Assembly: GCF_030296935.1 (NCBI RefSeq)
Contig: NZ_AP028032.1
Span: 1-64,000, forward strand
DNA: 64,000 bases
Direction: 5' to 3'
Origin: Coprobacter fastidiosus
GTDB lineage: Bacteria; Bacteroidota; Bacteroidia; Bacteroidales; Coprobacteraceae
Shown here: one piece after another, positions 9,604 to 19,600 of the stretch
Position numbering within the stretch: the stretch's first letter is position 1
Layout: each line of letters opens with the position of its first letter
Position numbers and translations under genes: made by a program
The notes under the pieces: model-generated
What the model was told of the DNA's origin: nothing
What the model saw: only the letters and a program-made list of their open reading frames with translations
The model's database searches: none

Positions 9604-10875
9604 TTATTCTTCTGTATATCTCACAACTGTTTGTTCACGGTCAGGACCTACCGAAACGATTTTGATCGGAACTTGCAGCTCCTCTTCTAAGAATGAGATA
9701 TAAGCATTAAATTCTTCCGGAAATTCGTCTTCACTTTGCATTTTGGTCATATCGCATTTCCATCCCGGGAGCTCTACATATACCGGTTCGATAGAATCAT
9801 CGATTTCAAAAGGAAACTCTTCTGTCTCTTTACCATCAATTTTATAAGCAACACAAGCTTTTATCGTTTCGAATGTGTCGAGCACATCGCTTTTCATCAT
9901 GATGAGGTGTGTAACGCCGTCTATCATAATGGCATATTTCAAGGCAACGAGATCTATCCATCCGCAACGACGCTTACGTCCGGTTACAGCTCCGAACTCG
10001 TGCCCGATACTACACATCTTTTCACCTGTTTCATCGAATAACTCTGTGGGGAAAGGACCGCTTCCTACTCGAGTGCAATATGCCTTGAAAATACCGTAAA
10101 CATTCCCGATTTTGTTAGGTGCTATACCGAGTCCCGTACAAGCACCGGCACAAATGGTATTTGAAGAAGTCACAAAAGGGTATGAACCGAAATCGACATC
10201 TAACAGAGTCCCTTGTGCTCCTTCTGCAAGAACCGATTTACCCTCTTTTAAAAATCCGTTTACGACGTGTTCGCTGTCGATGAGATTAAATTTTTTCAAA
10301 TATTCCAGAGCCTCGAACCATTGTTTTTCGAGTTCTGTAATATCATATTGATAATTAAGTGATTTTAAAATAGATTCATGTCGGGCTTTGGCTTTGGCAT
10401 ACTTCTCCTCGAAGTTGTGTAACAAATCACCTACTCGCAATCCGTTGCGGCTTACTTTATCGGTATAGGTAGGGCCGATACCTTTACCTGTCGTTCCGAT
10501 TTTAGAGTCGCCTTTAGCAGCTTCGTATGCTGCGTCTAATATACGATGAGTCGGGAGTATAAGATGTGCTTTCTTCGAAATGTATAATCTTTGTGTCAGG
10601 TCATGTCCGCTGGCTGCCAGAGCTTCGGCCTCCTGTTTGAAAAGAACAGGATCGAGAACAACTCCGTTACCGATTACATTTACTTTTCCTCCTTGAAAAA
10701 TACCTGAAGGAATAGAGCGGAGTACATATTTTTGACCGTCGAACTCCAAAGTGTGTCCCGCATTTGGGCCTCCTTGGAAACGGGTGATAACGTCATACTT
10801 AGGGGTTAGCACATCGACTACTTTTCCTTTACCTTCGTCGCCCCATTGTAAACCTAATAGCACATCTACTTTCAT
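9604..10875 (-). CDS. purA: Adenylosuccinate synthetase
   Basis: Catalyses the GTP-dependent joining of IMP and aspartate to give adenylosuccinate, the first committed step to AMP. The N-terminal GLQWGDEGKGK phosphate-binding loop, GGPNAGHT, GTTGKGIGPTY and the C-terminal GPDREQTV base-recognition segment are all present. Length (423 residues) is standard. It is the second gene after the Fur-family regulator, 51 bases apart, and the two may be cotranscribed. Confidence 0.97.
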   Translation of the reverse strand: MKVDVLLGLQWGDEGKGKVVDVLTPKYDVITRFQGGPNAGHTLEFDGQKYVLRSIPSGIFQGGKVNVIGNGVVLDPVLFKQEAEALAASGHDLTQRLYISKKAHLILPTHRILDAAYEAAKGDSKIGTTGKGIGPTYTDKVSRNGLRVGDLLHNFEEKYAKAKARHESILKSLNYQYDITELEKQWFEALEYLKKFNLIDSEHVVNGFLKEGKSVLAEGAQGTLLDVDFGSYPFVTSSNTICAGACTGLGIAPNKIGNVYGIFKAYCTRVGSGPFPTELFDETGEKMCSIGHEFGAVTGRKRRCGWIDLVALKYAIMIDGVTHLIMMKSDVLDTFETIKACVAYKIDGKETEEFPFEIDDSIEPVYVELPGWKCDMTKMQSEDEFPEEFNAYISFLEEELQVPIKIVSVGPDREQTVVRYTEE

Positions 10876-10926
10876 ACGTATATTCCTAATTTTATATAAA
10901 CTTTCTTGTTCTTGAAAAAATAAGGG

Positions 10927-11397
10927 CTATTTACGAGATGCTTTTTTTCGTTCTGCCTGATTGCAACGGTTACATAGACCATATACATATAAGGCATAAT
11001 ATGAAGTTGTAAATTTCCCGAATTTTTTGTTTGCCAATACATTTAATAGCTCTTGATCTTTCACTTCCTGTACTTTCCCGCATTTTGTACAGATCAGGTG
11101 ATGATGGCTGACCATATTATACGATTTTTCGTACTGGGCGGGATTGTAACCGAATTGATGTTTCCTTATCAGACCGGCATCGACAAGCAGGTCTACGGTA
11201 TTGTAAATGGTTGCCCGGCTTACCCGATATTCGCTTTGAGACATAATGTCATAAAGCGAATCAACATCGAAGTGTTCGTTCGTCGAATATATCTTATCCA
11301 ATATGGCATAGCGCTCAGGAGTTTTGCGATGACCTTTCGCTTCTAAATATTGAGTAAGTTTTTGTCTTACGATTTCTTTCGTTTTATCTTCCGGCAT
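10927..11397 (-). CDS. Fur-family metal-responsive transcriptional regulator
   Basis: The 156-residue protein has a winged-helix N-terminal half (HRKTPERYAILDKIY; SRATIYNTVDLL recognition helix) and a C-terminal dimerisation half with the HHHLIC metal site and two cysteine pairs, CTKC and CNRC, that would hold a structural zinc. These mark the Fur/PerR/Zur family, but sequence alone does not say which metal or peroxide it senses. A consensus-like promoter lies just upstream and purA follows 51 bases downstream. Confidence 0.9.
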   Translation of the reverse strand: MPEDKTKEIVRQKLTQYLEAKGHRKTPERYAILDKIYSTNEHFDVDSLYDIMSQSEYRVSRATIYNTVDLLVDAGLIRKHQFGYNPAQYEKSYNMVSHHHLICTKCGKVQEVKDQELLNVLANKKFGKFTTSYYALYVYGLCNRCNQAERKKASRK

Positions 11398-11420
11398 GGT
11401 GTCATTTGTAGGAAACAGGA

Positions 11421-11452
11421 CAAAGATAATTAATTTTTATAACAAGAACAAT
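11421..11452 (-). promoter_or_regulatory. Promoter of the Fur-family gene
   Basis: Minus-strand TATCTTTG (11421-11428) fits the Bacteroidetes -7 element, with ATTG (11449-11452) about 20 bases upstream as the -33 element. The -7 element lies about 23 bases before the ATG. Confidence 0.6.
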
Positions 11453-11463
11453 GAAACATTAGT

Positions 11464-12153
11464 TCATTTATCTTGCGTCGGAAAAAGAGTGTCTTTGCAA
11501 AATTCATATTCCAGTAAGATCTCTTCTGCAAATCTTTTTTGTCTGTCATTTCCTGTTTCGGATATATGGCGAAATATGTCGGCTGTATGTTTTGCTGTTT
11601 GAAGATCTCTGTGCATCAGCCGTTTTATACAATTGAGTGTCGCTATTCGTATTGAGGAGATTTCCCGGTCGTCTTGGTTTAAGACTGAGGATATGAGATT
11701 TTCTTCTACTGTTTTGTCCGGATACCTGTTTTGCATCATTAGCCGGTTAAATAATTGGTATCCTGTATAGCGAAGAATATCTTTGTCCGATGTGACCCAT
11801 TCGCTTGCTTTTTGTATTGCAAACGGGAGTTTGATAAATAAGTTCATGCAACAGATGTCTGCAATTTCAGGATAGGGAATCTCCTCAGCCCATTGTTGGG
11901 CTTTGTCCGGATTCATTTCATTTACCGGGTATAGCCATGTAGCTAACATTTTCGATTCTCTTATTTGTTCTTTCCAAAGATATTGGGCTAATTCTGCATT
12001 GGGGGTATATGATTCTGCGATATTGCGTATCAATGGAAGGGTGAGACCGAAATTAATCCGGTAGTCCATCCCTTTTTCTCGCATACTTGTAGAAACGATT
12101 CCGTTCATTGCCATTCTGAATCGTTTTTTTATTTCCCGTAAAGTTTCCTCCAT
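11464..12153 (-). CDS. DNA alkylation repair (AlkD-like) HEAT-repeat protein
   Basis: The 229-residue protein is almost entirely predicted helix with HEAT-like repeats (RYTGYQLFNRLM; SIRIATLNCIKRLM). It resembles the AlkD-like family, which wraps DNA and excises positively charged alkylated bases in characterised members. The central EIADICCMNLFIKLPFA segment sits where AlkD has WDLVD, but the Trp-Asp pair is not clearly kept, so glycosylase activity is uncertain. It has its own promoter and faces the same way as the Fur gene. Confidence 0.65.
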   Translation of the reverse strand: MEETLREIKKRFRMAMNGIVSTSMREKGMDYRINFGLTLPLIRNIAESYTPNAELAQYLWKEQIRESKMLATWLYPVNEMNPDKAQQWAEEIPYPEIADICCMNLFIKLPFAIQKASEWVTSDKDILRYTGYQLFNRLMMQNRYPDKTVEENLISSVLNQDDREISSIRIATLNCIKRLMHRDLQTAKHTADIFRHISETGNDRQKRFAEEILLEYEFCKDTLFPTQDK

Positions 12154-12181
12154 AAAAGTTAAGATATAAAATAGGTTGTTT

Positions 12182-12214
12182 CAAAGGTACGTAGAATTTT
12201 TATTTTTACTCAAT
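12182..12214 (-). promoter_or_regulatory. Promoter of the AlkD-like gene
   Basis: Minus-strand TACCTTTG (12182-12189) is an exact Bacteroidetes -7 element, with ATTG (12211-12214) about 21 bases upstream. Confidence 0.65.
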
Positions 12215-12225
12215 ATAAAATATAA

Positions 12226-12261
12226 AAAACGGATAATCTCATAATTGAAATTATCCGTTTT
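12226..12261 (-). terminator. Terminator hairpin after the dipeptidyl peptidase gene
   Basis: AAAACGGATAAT pairs with ATTATCCGTTTT around a 12-base loop, ending about 20 bases past the dipeptidyl peptidase stop (12284). T-rich sequence follows on the minus strand. Confidence 0.75.
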
Positions 12262-12283
12262 CCATATTATTGTTTATGAGTTT

Positions 12284-14317
12284 CTAATCGTTATAAGTAG
12301 GTAGGGGAGAATAGTCTTTTGAGTACCGTAACATTTGTTCAGAATATCCTTCATCGTATGAGATTTTTACGTCTGTGATATTTCCGTTACTATCTTTTAC
12401 GGGGGTATATACAGGATTAATGAATCCCTTATACGGAGCAATGTTCAATTTCTCGTAACGGGCTAATACTTCTTTATGAAGATCGGGGTCTACTTTTACG
12501 GCATAAGTTTCCACAAGATTCTTTCCGGCTTCATAATCTCCCGTAGATTTGATGCGTTGTATTTCTGCCAGCAATTCGCCCAATAATGTCCTCATTTTGT
12601 CGTAATCGTTTATAACGACAAATGTCTTTCCGTTTTTCTTTTTAAATTCTACAACTTTATCCTGAGCACCTTTTTCCAATACCCAAGCTGCGATCAATTG
12701 TCGATTACGCATGTGCGCTTCTTCGATGTTTTTACCGGGAGCGATACGGGTCAGTTGAGTCATAAGGCCGTTCATCATGTACTTATAGTATTCCGACTTA
12801 TAAGCATCTGCTGTTGGCAGGAGTCCGAGAGATACTATTTTCGGATCGGCGATATAATAGAGGGCAAATAAGTCTGCTCGTGCTTCTTCGAGAGTAGAGG
12901 TATAGGCTTTTAATGCATCAGGATCTGTACCCGGGAGTAATTTCCCGGAAGCATGCCCGAGACATTCATGCAGGTCGGTATGCAAATTATCGGCTTGAAA
13001 TCCGTATTTTTCTATCCAATTGCGTTCTGTATCGCTCCATACGAATTCTTCTGCAAAGCCATTTCCTTGTGCCGCTTTATCGTAAGCATCTGTAATATTT
13101 TCGATCGTTACAGATTTTGAACCGTGATCGTGACGTATCCAGTTAGAGTTCGGAAGATTGATTCCGATTGCAGTAGAAGGATAAGAGTCTCCTCCAAGAA
13201 TAGCTGCGGTGATTACCTTTGCCGATACACCTTTCACGTTTTCTTTTTTAAACCGGTTATCTACCGGAGAGTTGCTTTCGAACCATTGAGCGTTGTTACT
13301 GATAATCTCGGTACGTCTCGAAGCTTCTTTATTTTTAAAGTTGACCAATGCTTCCCAACTGGCTTTCATGCCAAGAGGATCTCCGTAGGTTTCGGTAAAT
13401 CCGTTTACAAAATCAATGTCAGAGTTCAGATCTCCGACCCAAAGAATTGCGTATTCGTCAAATTCTTTTAAATCACCGCTTTTATTGTAAGAAATCAGTT
13501 TTTCGATTACTGCTTTTTGCTGGTCGTTTTCTGCAACGGCAGCAGCTTTTTCAAGCCAATAAACGACTTTTTCCAGAGCCTCGGAGTAGCGACCTCCGAC
13601 TTTATAAACTTGTTCTTGTATTTTTCCGTTCCGTTTAACCAGACGGCTGTTCAATCCGTATGAAATAGGAGTGGGGTCGGAGGGATCTTTCATATTATTA
13701 TAAAAAGCTTCGGCTTCGGCCTGAGTGACTCCGTCATAATAATTTCCTGCCGAAGTTGCGACAAGATCTTCTCCTTCGGTTTGATTTACCCGTTTTGTCA
13801 TAATTTTGGGATTAAACATTACCGGAGTGATGTCGTTTAGTAAATCTTTAATGCTTTCTCCTTTTTTTAAAGGCAAAGACTGAGCCGGTATAGAGCTGAC
13901 TGCTTGAACGAAGAAGTTTTGACTGAATTCGGGTTTAAATTTATCTGTAGAATAATGGTGATGTATTCCGTTGGCAAACCATACTTGTTTCAGATATTTT
14001 TCCAAAGCTTTGAAATCTTTACTGTTTCTGTCTCCCTTATATTGGATATAAACGGCCTCAAGAGTCCGACGGATAGCCAGATTCCATTTTCCGTTTTGAT
14101 CATATAAAATATCTCGTCCTTGTAATGCGGCTTGAGAAAGATAATAGACTAATTCTTTTTGTTTAGGTGTCAAGTCTTCAAATCCTGGAACTTTATAACG
14201 AAGTATTTCCAGATCTGCAAATTTTTCAACCGAATAGAAATTTTTTTCAGCTGCCGATATTTCGACAGATGTTGAAAATGTAGCTGCGGCTATTATCATA
14301 CAAATAGTTTTTTTCAT
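12284..14317 (-). CDS. Dipeptidyl peptidase III (family M49), exported
   Basis: Zinc metallopeptidase that removes dipeptides from the N-terminus of short peptides. The M49 zinc site HECLGH falls at residues 450-455 and EEARAD at 477-482; both match the family HExxGH and EExRAE/D pattern, including the extra residue before the second His. Length is about 677 residues. The N-terminus MKKTICMIIAAATFST is a signal peptide, so the enzyme probably acts in the periplasm on peptides. The frame is open to 14344, but the promoter -7 element at 14353-14360 would leave no leader, so I chose the ATG at 14317. It is monocistronic. Confidence 0.9.
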   Translation of the reverse strand: MKKTICMIIAAATFSTSVEISAAEKNFYSVEKFADLEILRYKVPGFEDLTPKQKELVYYLSQAALQGRDILYDQNGKWNLAIRRTLEAVYIQYKGDRNSKDFKALEKYLKQVWFANGIHHHYSTDKFKPEFSQNFFVQAVSSIPAQSLPLKKGESIKDLLNDITPVMFNPKIMTKRVNQTEGEDLVATSAGNYYDGVTQAEAEAFYNNMKDPSDPTPISYGLNSRLVKRNGKIQEQVYKVGGRYSEALEKVVYWLEKAAAVAENDQQKAVIEKLISYNKSGDLKEFDEYAILWVGDLNSDIDFVNGFTETYGDPLGMKASWEALVNFKNKEASRRTEIISNNAQWFESNSPVDNRFKKENVKGVSAKVITAAILGGDSYPSTAIGINLPNSNWIRHDHGSKSVTIENITDAYDKAAQGNGFAEEFVWSDTERNWIEKYGFQADNLHTDLHECLGHASGKLLPGTDPDALKAYTSTLEEARADLFALYYIADPKIVSLGLLPTADAYKSEYYKYMMNGLMTQLTRIAPGKNIEEAHMRNRQLIAAWVLEKGAQDKVVEFKKKNGKTFVVINDYDKMRTLLGELLAEIQRIKSTGDYEAGKNLVETYAVKVDPDLHKEVLARYEKLNIAPYKGFINPVYTPVKDSNGNITDVKISYDEGYSEQMLRYSKDYSPLPTYND

Positions 14318-14352
14318 TGTCATTTTGTTTGGTCTGTGTTTCAATGTATATG

Positions 14353-14360
14353 CAAAAGTA
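14353..14360 (-). promoter_or_regulatory. -7 promoter element of the dipeptidyl peptidase III gene
   Basis: Minus-strand TACTTTTG fits TAnnTTTG, 36 bases before the chosen ATG. The -33 position holds a T-rich stretch without an exact TTTG. Confidence 0.5.
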
Positions 14361-14610
14361 CAATCTTCAGGCTAAAGAAAAAAGTTTTGTCGGTAAAACT
14401 CCAAAAGCTTAGGCAATTTTAGAGAATATTATTTTATTAGCTTTGGACATTTATCATTATTTTTTAATTGTGAGTTTTCAATGAGCTATTTTACAGCTTT
14501 TATTTTTATTTGATCTGGAATTTTTTAAGTAAAATTTGAGATAGAAACTTGTTTATTTCTGATTAAAGGGTATTTTGTGTTATAAATCGTAGTCGGGTTA
14601 TATTCAAATA

Positions 14611-15939
14611 TTATTCGAAAATTATAGAAAATGTTGTATATTTATTCAATTCGGACGATATTTCTACTTTTCCTCCATAATAAGACAATATTTTTAAAGA
14701 GAGGCTTAGCCCTATTCCGTATCCGGGATATTCCCGAGCATTGGATGCTCTGTAAAAAGACTGGAAGATATGGTTGATCTCTTCTTGTGGTATACCGATA
14801 CCATGATCGGTTATTTCTATTATTTTTTTTGAAGAATCATAGAATAGACGTATCTGTACGGTTTTATTTCCCGAATATTTACAAGCATTATCAATAATAT
14901 TCCGGAGAGCTATTTCCAGCAATTCAGAATTTGCTTCGACTGTTATATCGTAACATTTTTCGTTAAGTAGAAGTTGTATGCGGTCATTATTTTTGAAACG
15001 TTCTTTTAACCAGTATCCTAAGAAAATCAATTCTGATGGGCGCATTTGCATCTCTTCTTCTTGATGAGAAAGAGATAACAAATTTTGAGTTAATCGGGAT
15101 ATGCGTTTACTTTCGGTCATTATTCGTTGTAGTGCTGCGATATATTCTTCTACAGAGCGTTTTTTCATTAAGCTGATTTCACATTCGCCCTGAATTGCCG
15201 TAATTGGATTGTTTAATTCGTGAGAAGCGTTGTTTATGAATGCTTTTTCTGATTTGAAAGCTGTGTCGATGCGATCCAACATTTCATTTAATGTCTGTAT
15301 CAATGTATCCAATTCGTCGTTGTTATCAGTTCTTTTAAGTCTTATGTTCAGATTATTTCCACGTATTCGTTTTAATTCTTTTAATAAATTCTGTAAGGGG
15401 GCAAGTATTCGATTTGAATAAATTCTTCCGGTAAGATAGATCAAAATTATACTGAAAAATATTAATATAATCATTAATATTAGAATATGGTCAATGATAT
15501 TGTCGCCATAATGGTTTTCCGATAAAATTATGACAATAAAATTTCCTTCATTATCCGGATAATATAAGGCTGCACCTAATTGTTTACCATGTTTAAATGT
15601 AATGGGAGTTTTTGTGAAAAGCTTTTGAATTTGATCTGCAGAAAGAAATAATTGTAATGAATCTTCATCTGATGAAATACTGTCTGCATTCAATAATATT
15701 TCATGAGCGAGGGGGAGTAACTCATTGTATTTTTTTTGAATAATTTGATAACTCGATTCGTCTACTTCGTCTTTTTCCCAATGTTTTTGAGCTGTTATAT
15801 AAGCTTTATCAACAAGATAAGAGTAATACAATGTATTAATGTACCGTGTTGTAAAAAAGTAGAAAATAATCACGATAACCGTAATAATACTTACTGCAGT
15901 CGTAGTATAAAATAATGCTATTTTGTGGCCTATTTTCAT
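14611..15939 (-). CDS. Sensor histidine kinase of the metal-efflux locus
   Basis: Membrane sensor kinase of 442 residues. Two membrane segments (about 8-30 and 150-170) bracket a periplasmic domain of about 120 residues. A HAMP segment follows, then the dimerisation helix with NNASHELNNP and phospho-acceptor His240, and an HATPase domain with N (IDNACKYSG), G1 (DHGIGIP) and G2 (GYGIGLSL) boxes. It is the last gene of the efflux operon, seven bases after its response regulator, so it most likely senses periplasmic metal and controls the pump. CusS/CzcS-like role is inferred from position and architecture. Confidence 0.9.
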   Translation of the reverse strand: MKIGHKIALFYTTTAVSIITVIVIIFYFFTTRYINTLYYSYLVDKAYITAQKHWEKDEVDESSYQIIQKKYNELLPLAHEILLNADSISSDEDSLQLFLSADQIQKLFTKTPITFKHGKQLGAALYYPDNEGNFIVIILSENHYGDNIIDHILILMIILIFFSIILIYLTGRIYSNRILAPLQNLLKELKRIRGNNLNIRLKRTDNNDELDTLIQTLNEMLDRIDTAFKSEKAFINNASHELNNPITAIQGECEISLMKKRSVEEYIAALQRIMTESKRISRLTQNLLSLSHQEEEMQMRPSELIFLGYWLKERFKNNDRIQLLLNEKCYDITVEANSELLEIALRNIIDNACKYSGNKTVQIRLFYDSSKKIIEITDHGIGIPQEEINHIFQSFYRASNAREYPGYGIGLSLSLKILSYYGGKVEISSELNKYTTFSIIFE

Positions 15940-15946
15940 GTTTTGT

Positions 15947-16627
15947 CTAATGCGCTTCCATAATGTAACCAGTACCCATTACCGTATGTATGAGTTTTTT
16001 ATCGAAATCTTTATCTATTTTTGCTCTTAAATAGTTGACATATACATCCACAATATTGGTGTTAGGGTCGAAATTTTTGTCCCATACGTTTTTTAATAGA
16101 TTCATTCTTGAAAGTACACATCCCTGATTTTGGAGAAAATATTCTAACAGACGGTATTCCTTTACCGTAAGTTCTATTTCTTGAGTTCCTCGTTGAGCTT
16201 TTCTGGTGTTGCAGTTCAATACCAGATCTGCACAGGTTAGTGTTTGTACACTCTTGTCATTGCAGCTTCGTCTAACAAGTGCTTTGATGCGAGCTCCGAG
16301 CTCTTGAAAGTTAAAGGGCTTTACTAAATAGTCATCAGCCCCGGCCTCCAGTCCGGAGACAATATCGTCACTTGTCCCTAATGCCGTAAGTAAAAGTATG
16401 GGGGTTCGGTATCCTTCTGTTTGCCTGAATTTCTTACAAACTTCCAACCCGTTCATTTGCGGCATTATAATATCCAGAATCAATATATCATATTGTTTTT
16501 GTTGTATAGCTTTCCATGCAGAAATCCCATCGTGAACGGTATAAACCGTATGTCCGGATTCTTGAAGCCCCCGTTCAATAAATGAGGCGATATTTATTTC
16601 GTCTTCAGCTAAAAGTATATAAGCCAT
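15947..16627 (-). CDS. OmpR-family response regulator of the metal-efflux locus
   Basis: The 226-residue regulator has a receiver domain (phospho-acceptor Asp52, acidic pocket AEDE at 7-10, and conserved LVKPF) and a C-terminal OmpR/PhoB winged helix (LTVKEYRLLEYFL through NYLRAKID). It sits between the RND pump gene (47 bases upstream) and its kinase (7 bases downstream), so it is presumably the CusR/CzcR-like activator of this operon. Confidence 0.93.
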   Translation of the reverse strand: MAYILLAEDEINIASFIERGLQESGHTVYTVHDGISAWKAIQQKQYDILILDIIMPQMNGLEVCKKFRQTEGYRTPILLLTALGTSDDIVSGLEAGADDYLVKPFNFQELGARIKALVRRSCNDKSVQTLTCADLVLNCNTRKAQRGTQEIELTVKEYRLLEYFLQNQGCVLSRMNLLKNVWDKNFDPNTNIVDVYVNYLRAKIDKDFDKKLIHTVMGTGYIMEAH

Positions 16628-16674
16628 GTCTGTTTTATGTAGTTACCTTTGTATATTATCGCAAATATAACAAA

Positions 16675-19600
16675 TTACAATCGTCTTTGTCTAAGATTGC
16701 CGTTGTTGTCATATAACATTTTCTGATAAAAACATTCGATTATTAGTGGGAAAACAAAAAGAGCGAAGATGGTTGCACTGACCAATCCCCCGATTATTAC
16801 AATTGCCAATGGTCGTTGTGATTCAGATCCTATGCCATGACTCAGTGCAGCCGGCATTAATCCTATTGCTGCCATAGCAGCAGTCATTATTACAGGACGT
16901 ATTCGGGAACGCATGCTTGATTTTATTGCATCCTGAAGAGGTAGCCGAGTTTTAATGTTTTGTTTGATGTCCGAAATCATAATAACGCCGTTTTGAATAC
17001 ATATTCCGAACAAAGCTATAAATCCGATTCCGGCAGATATGGAAAAATTGAAATCGGTTAACAGAAGAGCTATTATTCCGCCTGCAGCAGCGAACGGAAC
17101 ATTGAGTAGGACAAGTCCGGCATCTCGAGCATTGGAAAATAAAATAAATAGAATGATAAATATAATAATGATGCTGATAGGAACGACTTGGGCTAATCGT
17201 TTGGATGCACGTTGTTGATTTTCGAAATCACCTGTCCATTTTAATGTATAACCTTCGGGTAAAACGACTTGTTCGTTGATTTTCTTTTGTGCTTCGGCAA
17301 CAGCACTTCCCATATCTCTTCCTCGTACCGAGAATTTGACCGCACAGAATCGGGCATGATTATCCCGAAATATAAGTAGAGGTCCTGTGATTGTTTTTAT
17401 TTCTGCTAATTCTTTTATGGGGATCATTGTTCCGTCCATTGCTTGAACGAGAATTTTTCCTATTTCGTCTTCATTTTGTCTAAATTCTTCTTTATAACGT
17501 ACCATAATGTTAAATTTTTTTTCTTCTTCGTATAAGGTCGATGCCGATTTGCCTCCAATAGCCATTTCTATAATACTTTGAACATTCTCTTTCGATACTC
17601 CGTAACGGGCAAGTTTTTGTTCATTCAGCTCTATTCTTAATTCTGGCTGTCCTATGTTTCGGATTACTCCTACATCTTCTATTCCATTTACGGTTTTTAA
17701 TATATTACTGATTTGAGAAGCCTTTTGTTCAGAATAATAGAGATCTTTGCCAAAAACTTTTACAGCAATTGAACCCTTTACTCCGGAAGCGGCTTCTTCT
17801 ACATTGTCGGTAATAGGTTGAGAAAAATTGAAATCTATTCCGGGATATCTGCTCAGATCCTTTTGCATTTTTTCAATAAGTTCGGCTTTGGAAAGTTTAC
17901 TTTTCCATTCTTTTTCTGGATGAATATCCACATGAAATTCGATATTGTAAAAACCGGTTGCATCTGTCCCATCATTAGGACGTCCGGTTTGTGACATAAT
18001 TTGTCGTACCTCAGGGTAATTTTTCAGCTCTTTTCTCATCTCGTTTGCCAGTTTTACCGATTCATTTAGAGAAATACTTTGAGGCAAAGTTGCCCGGATG
18101 TAGATAGAGCCTTCATTCAATTGCGGAAGAAACTCTGTCCCGAGCAATGTAAAGCACCATAATCCGAAAAGTGCAAAAGCACTTGCAATTCCGATCGTGG
18201 TTTTTTTGTAGAAGAGGCATTTTTCAAAGAAAGAAGAGGATTTTTCTTTTAGAAAACGAACAAATCGGTTTTCTTTTTCTTTTACGTTTTTTTTCAGCAG
18301 TATTGAAGATAATACCGGTACTAAAGTCAAAGTAAATATTAAAGCTCCCAATAGAGCAAAGCCAAGTGTATAGGCGAGGGGAGAAAACATTTTCCCTTCT
18401 ACTTTTTGGAAAGAGAAAATCGGAATTAGTGCCGTGATAATGATTAGTTTTGAAAAGAAGACGGCTTTAGCCTTTTCTTTGGAAATATTTCGGATCAACC
18501 CCATTTTAGACATTCTGTTAAATGCAGTCATTCCACTTTCTTTTGCTTTACGGTCTAATGCAACGAAAATTCCTTCTACCATTACGACTGCCCCGTCTAT
18601 GATAATCCCGAAATCGATTGCTCCCATAGATAGAAGATTTGCAGACATACCCATCATACGAAGACAGATAAAGGCAAATAAAAGAGCCAGAGGTATCACG
18701 ATCCCGACAATAACGGTAGTACGCCAATCTGCCATAAATATCAAAACGATAAAAGTAACTAACAATATCCCCTCGATGAGATTGTGAGTTACCGTATTGA
18801 CTGCAAGATTTACCAGATTCTCTCTATCATAAAATGATACTATTTCTACATCTTTAGGTAATATGTTTTCATTGATATAAGAGATCTTTTTTTTCAGCGC
18901 ATCGATGACTTCTTTGGGATTTTCATTTTTTCGCATAATGACAATGCCTTCTACCACATCGTTCTCGTTCATGCGTCCTACTTGTCCTAAACGAGGTAGG
19001 CACGATTCGTGTACTTCAGCCAGGTGTTTTACTAAAATAGGAGTTCCGTTTATATTTTTTACGACAATGTTTTTGATCTCGTCCATGTCGTTGATTAACC
19101 CGATTCCACGGACCACATAGGCTTGAGAACTCTTGGTTATTATATCTCCTCCTACATTGATATTACTGTTTGCGATGGCATCAAATAATTCTAACGATGA
19201 AATACCGTAGTTTTTTAGTTGATGAGGATTTACACTTACTTCGAAAGTCTTAACTTCTCCTCCGAAACTGACAATATCAGCAACTCCAGGCACAGAACGG
19301 AGGCTACGGTCGATAATCCAATCTTGAATTGTTTTTAACTCTCGGATATTTTTTTTATCGCTTCGTAAAGTGTAACGAAAGATTTCTCCGGTAGGTCCGT
19401 ATAGGGGTTGTACTTCTGGTGTTACCCCTTCCGGAAGATCTGCATCGTTTAACAAATTATATACTTGTTGTCGTGCCGTAAAATCATCTGCATCATCATC
19501 GAACATTACGTTGATGACTGATAATCCAAATAATGTAGTGGATCGAATGTCGGTTTTTTGTTGTACTGGATTCATCGCTATTTCTATCGGAATAGTGATG

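Noticed and set aside
18434-18787. 117-codon plus-strand frame inside the RND pump gene
   Set aside because: It is antisense to a clearly conserved pump region and has no homology-like features; several similar antisense frames across the window were dismissed for the same reason.
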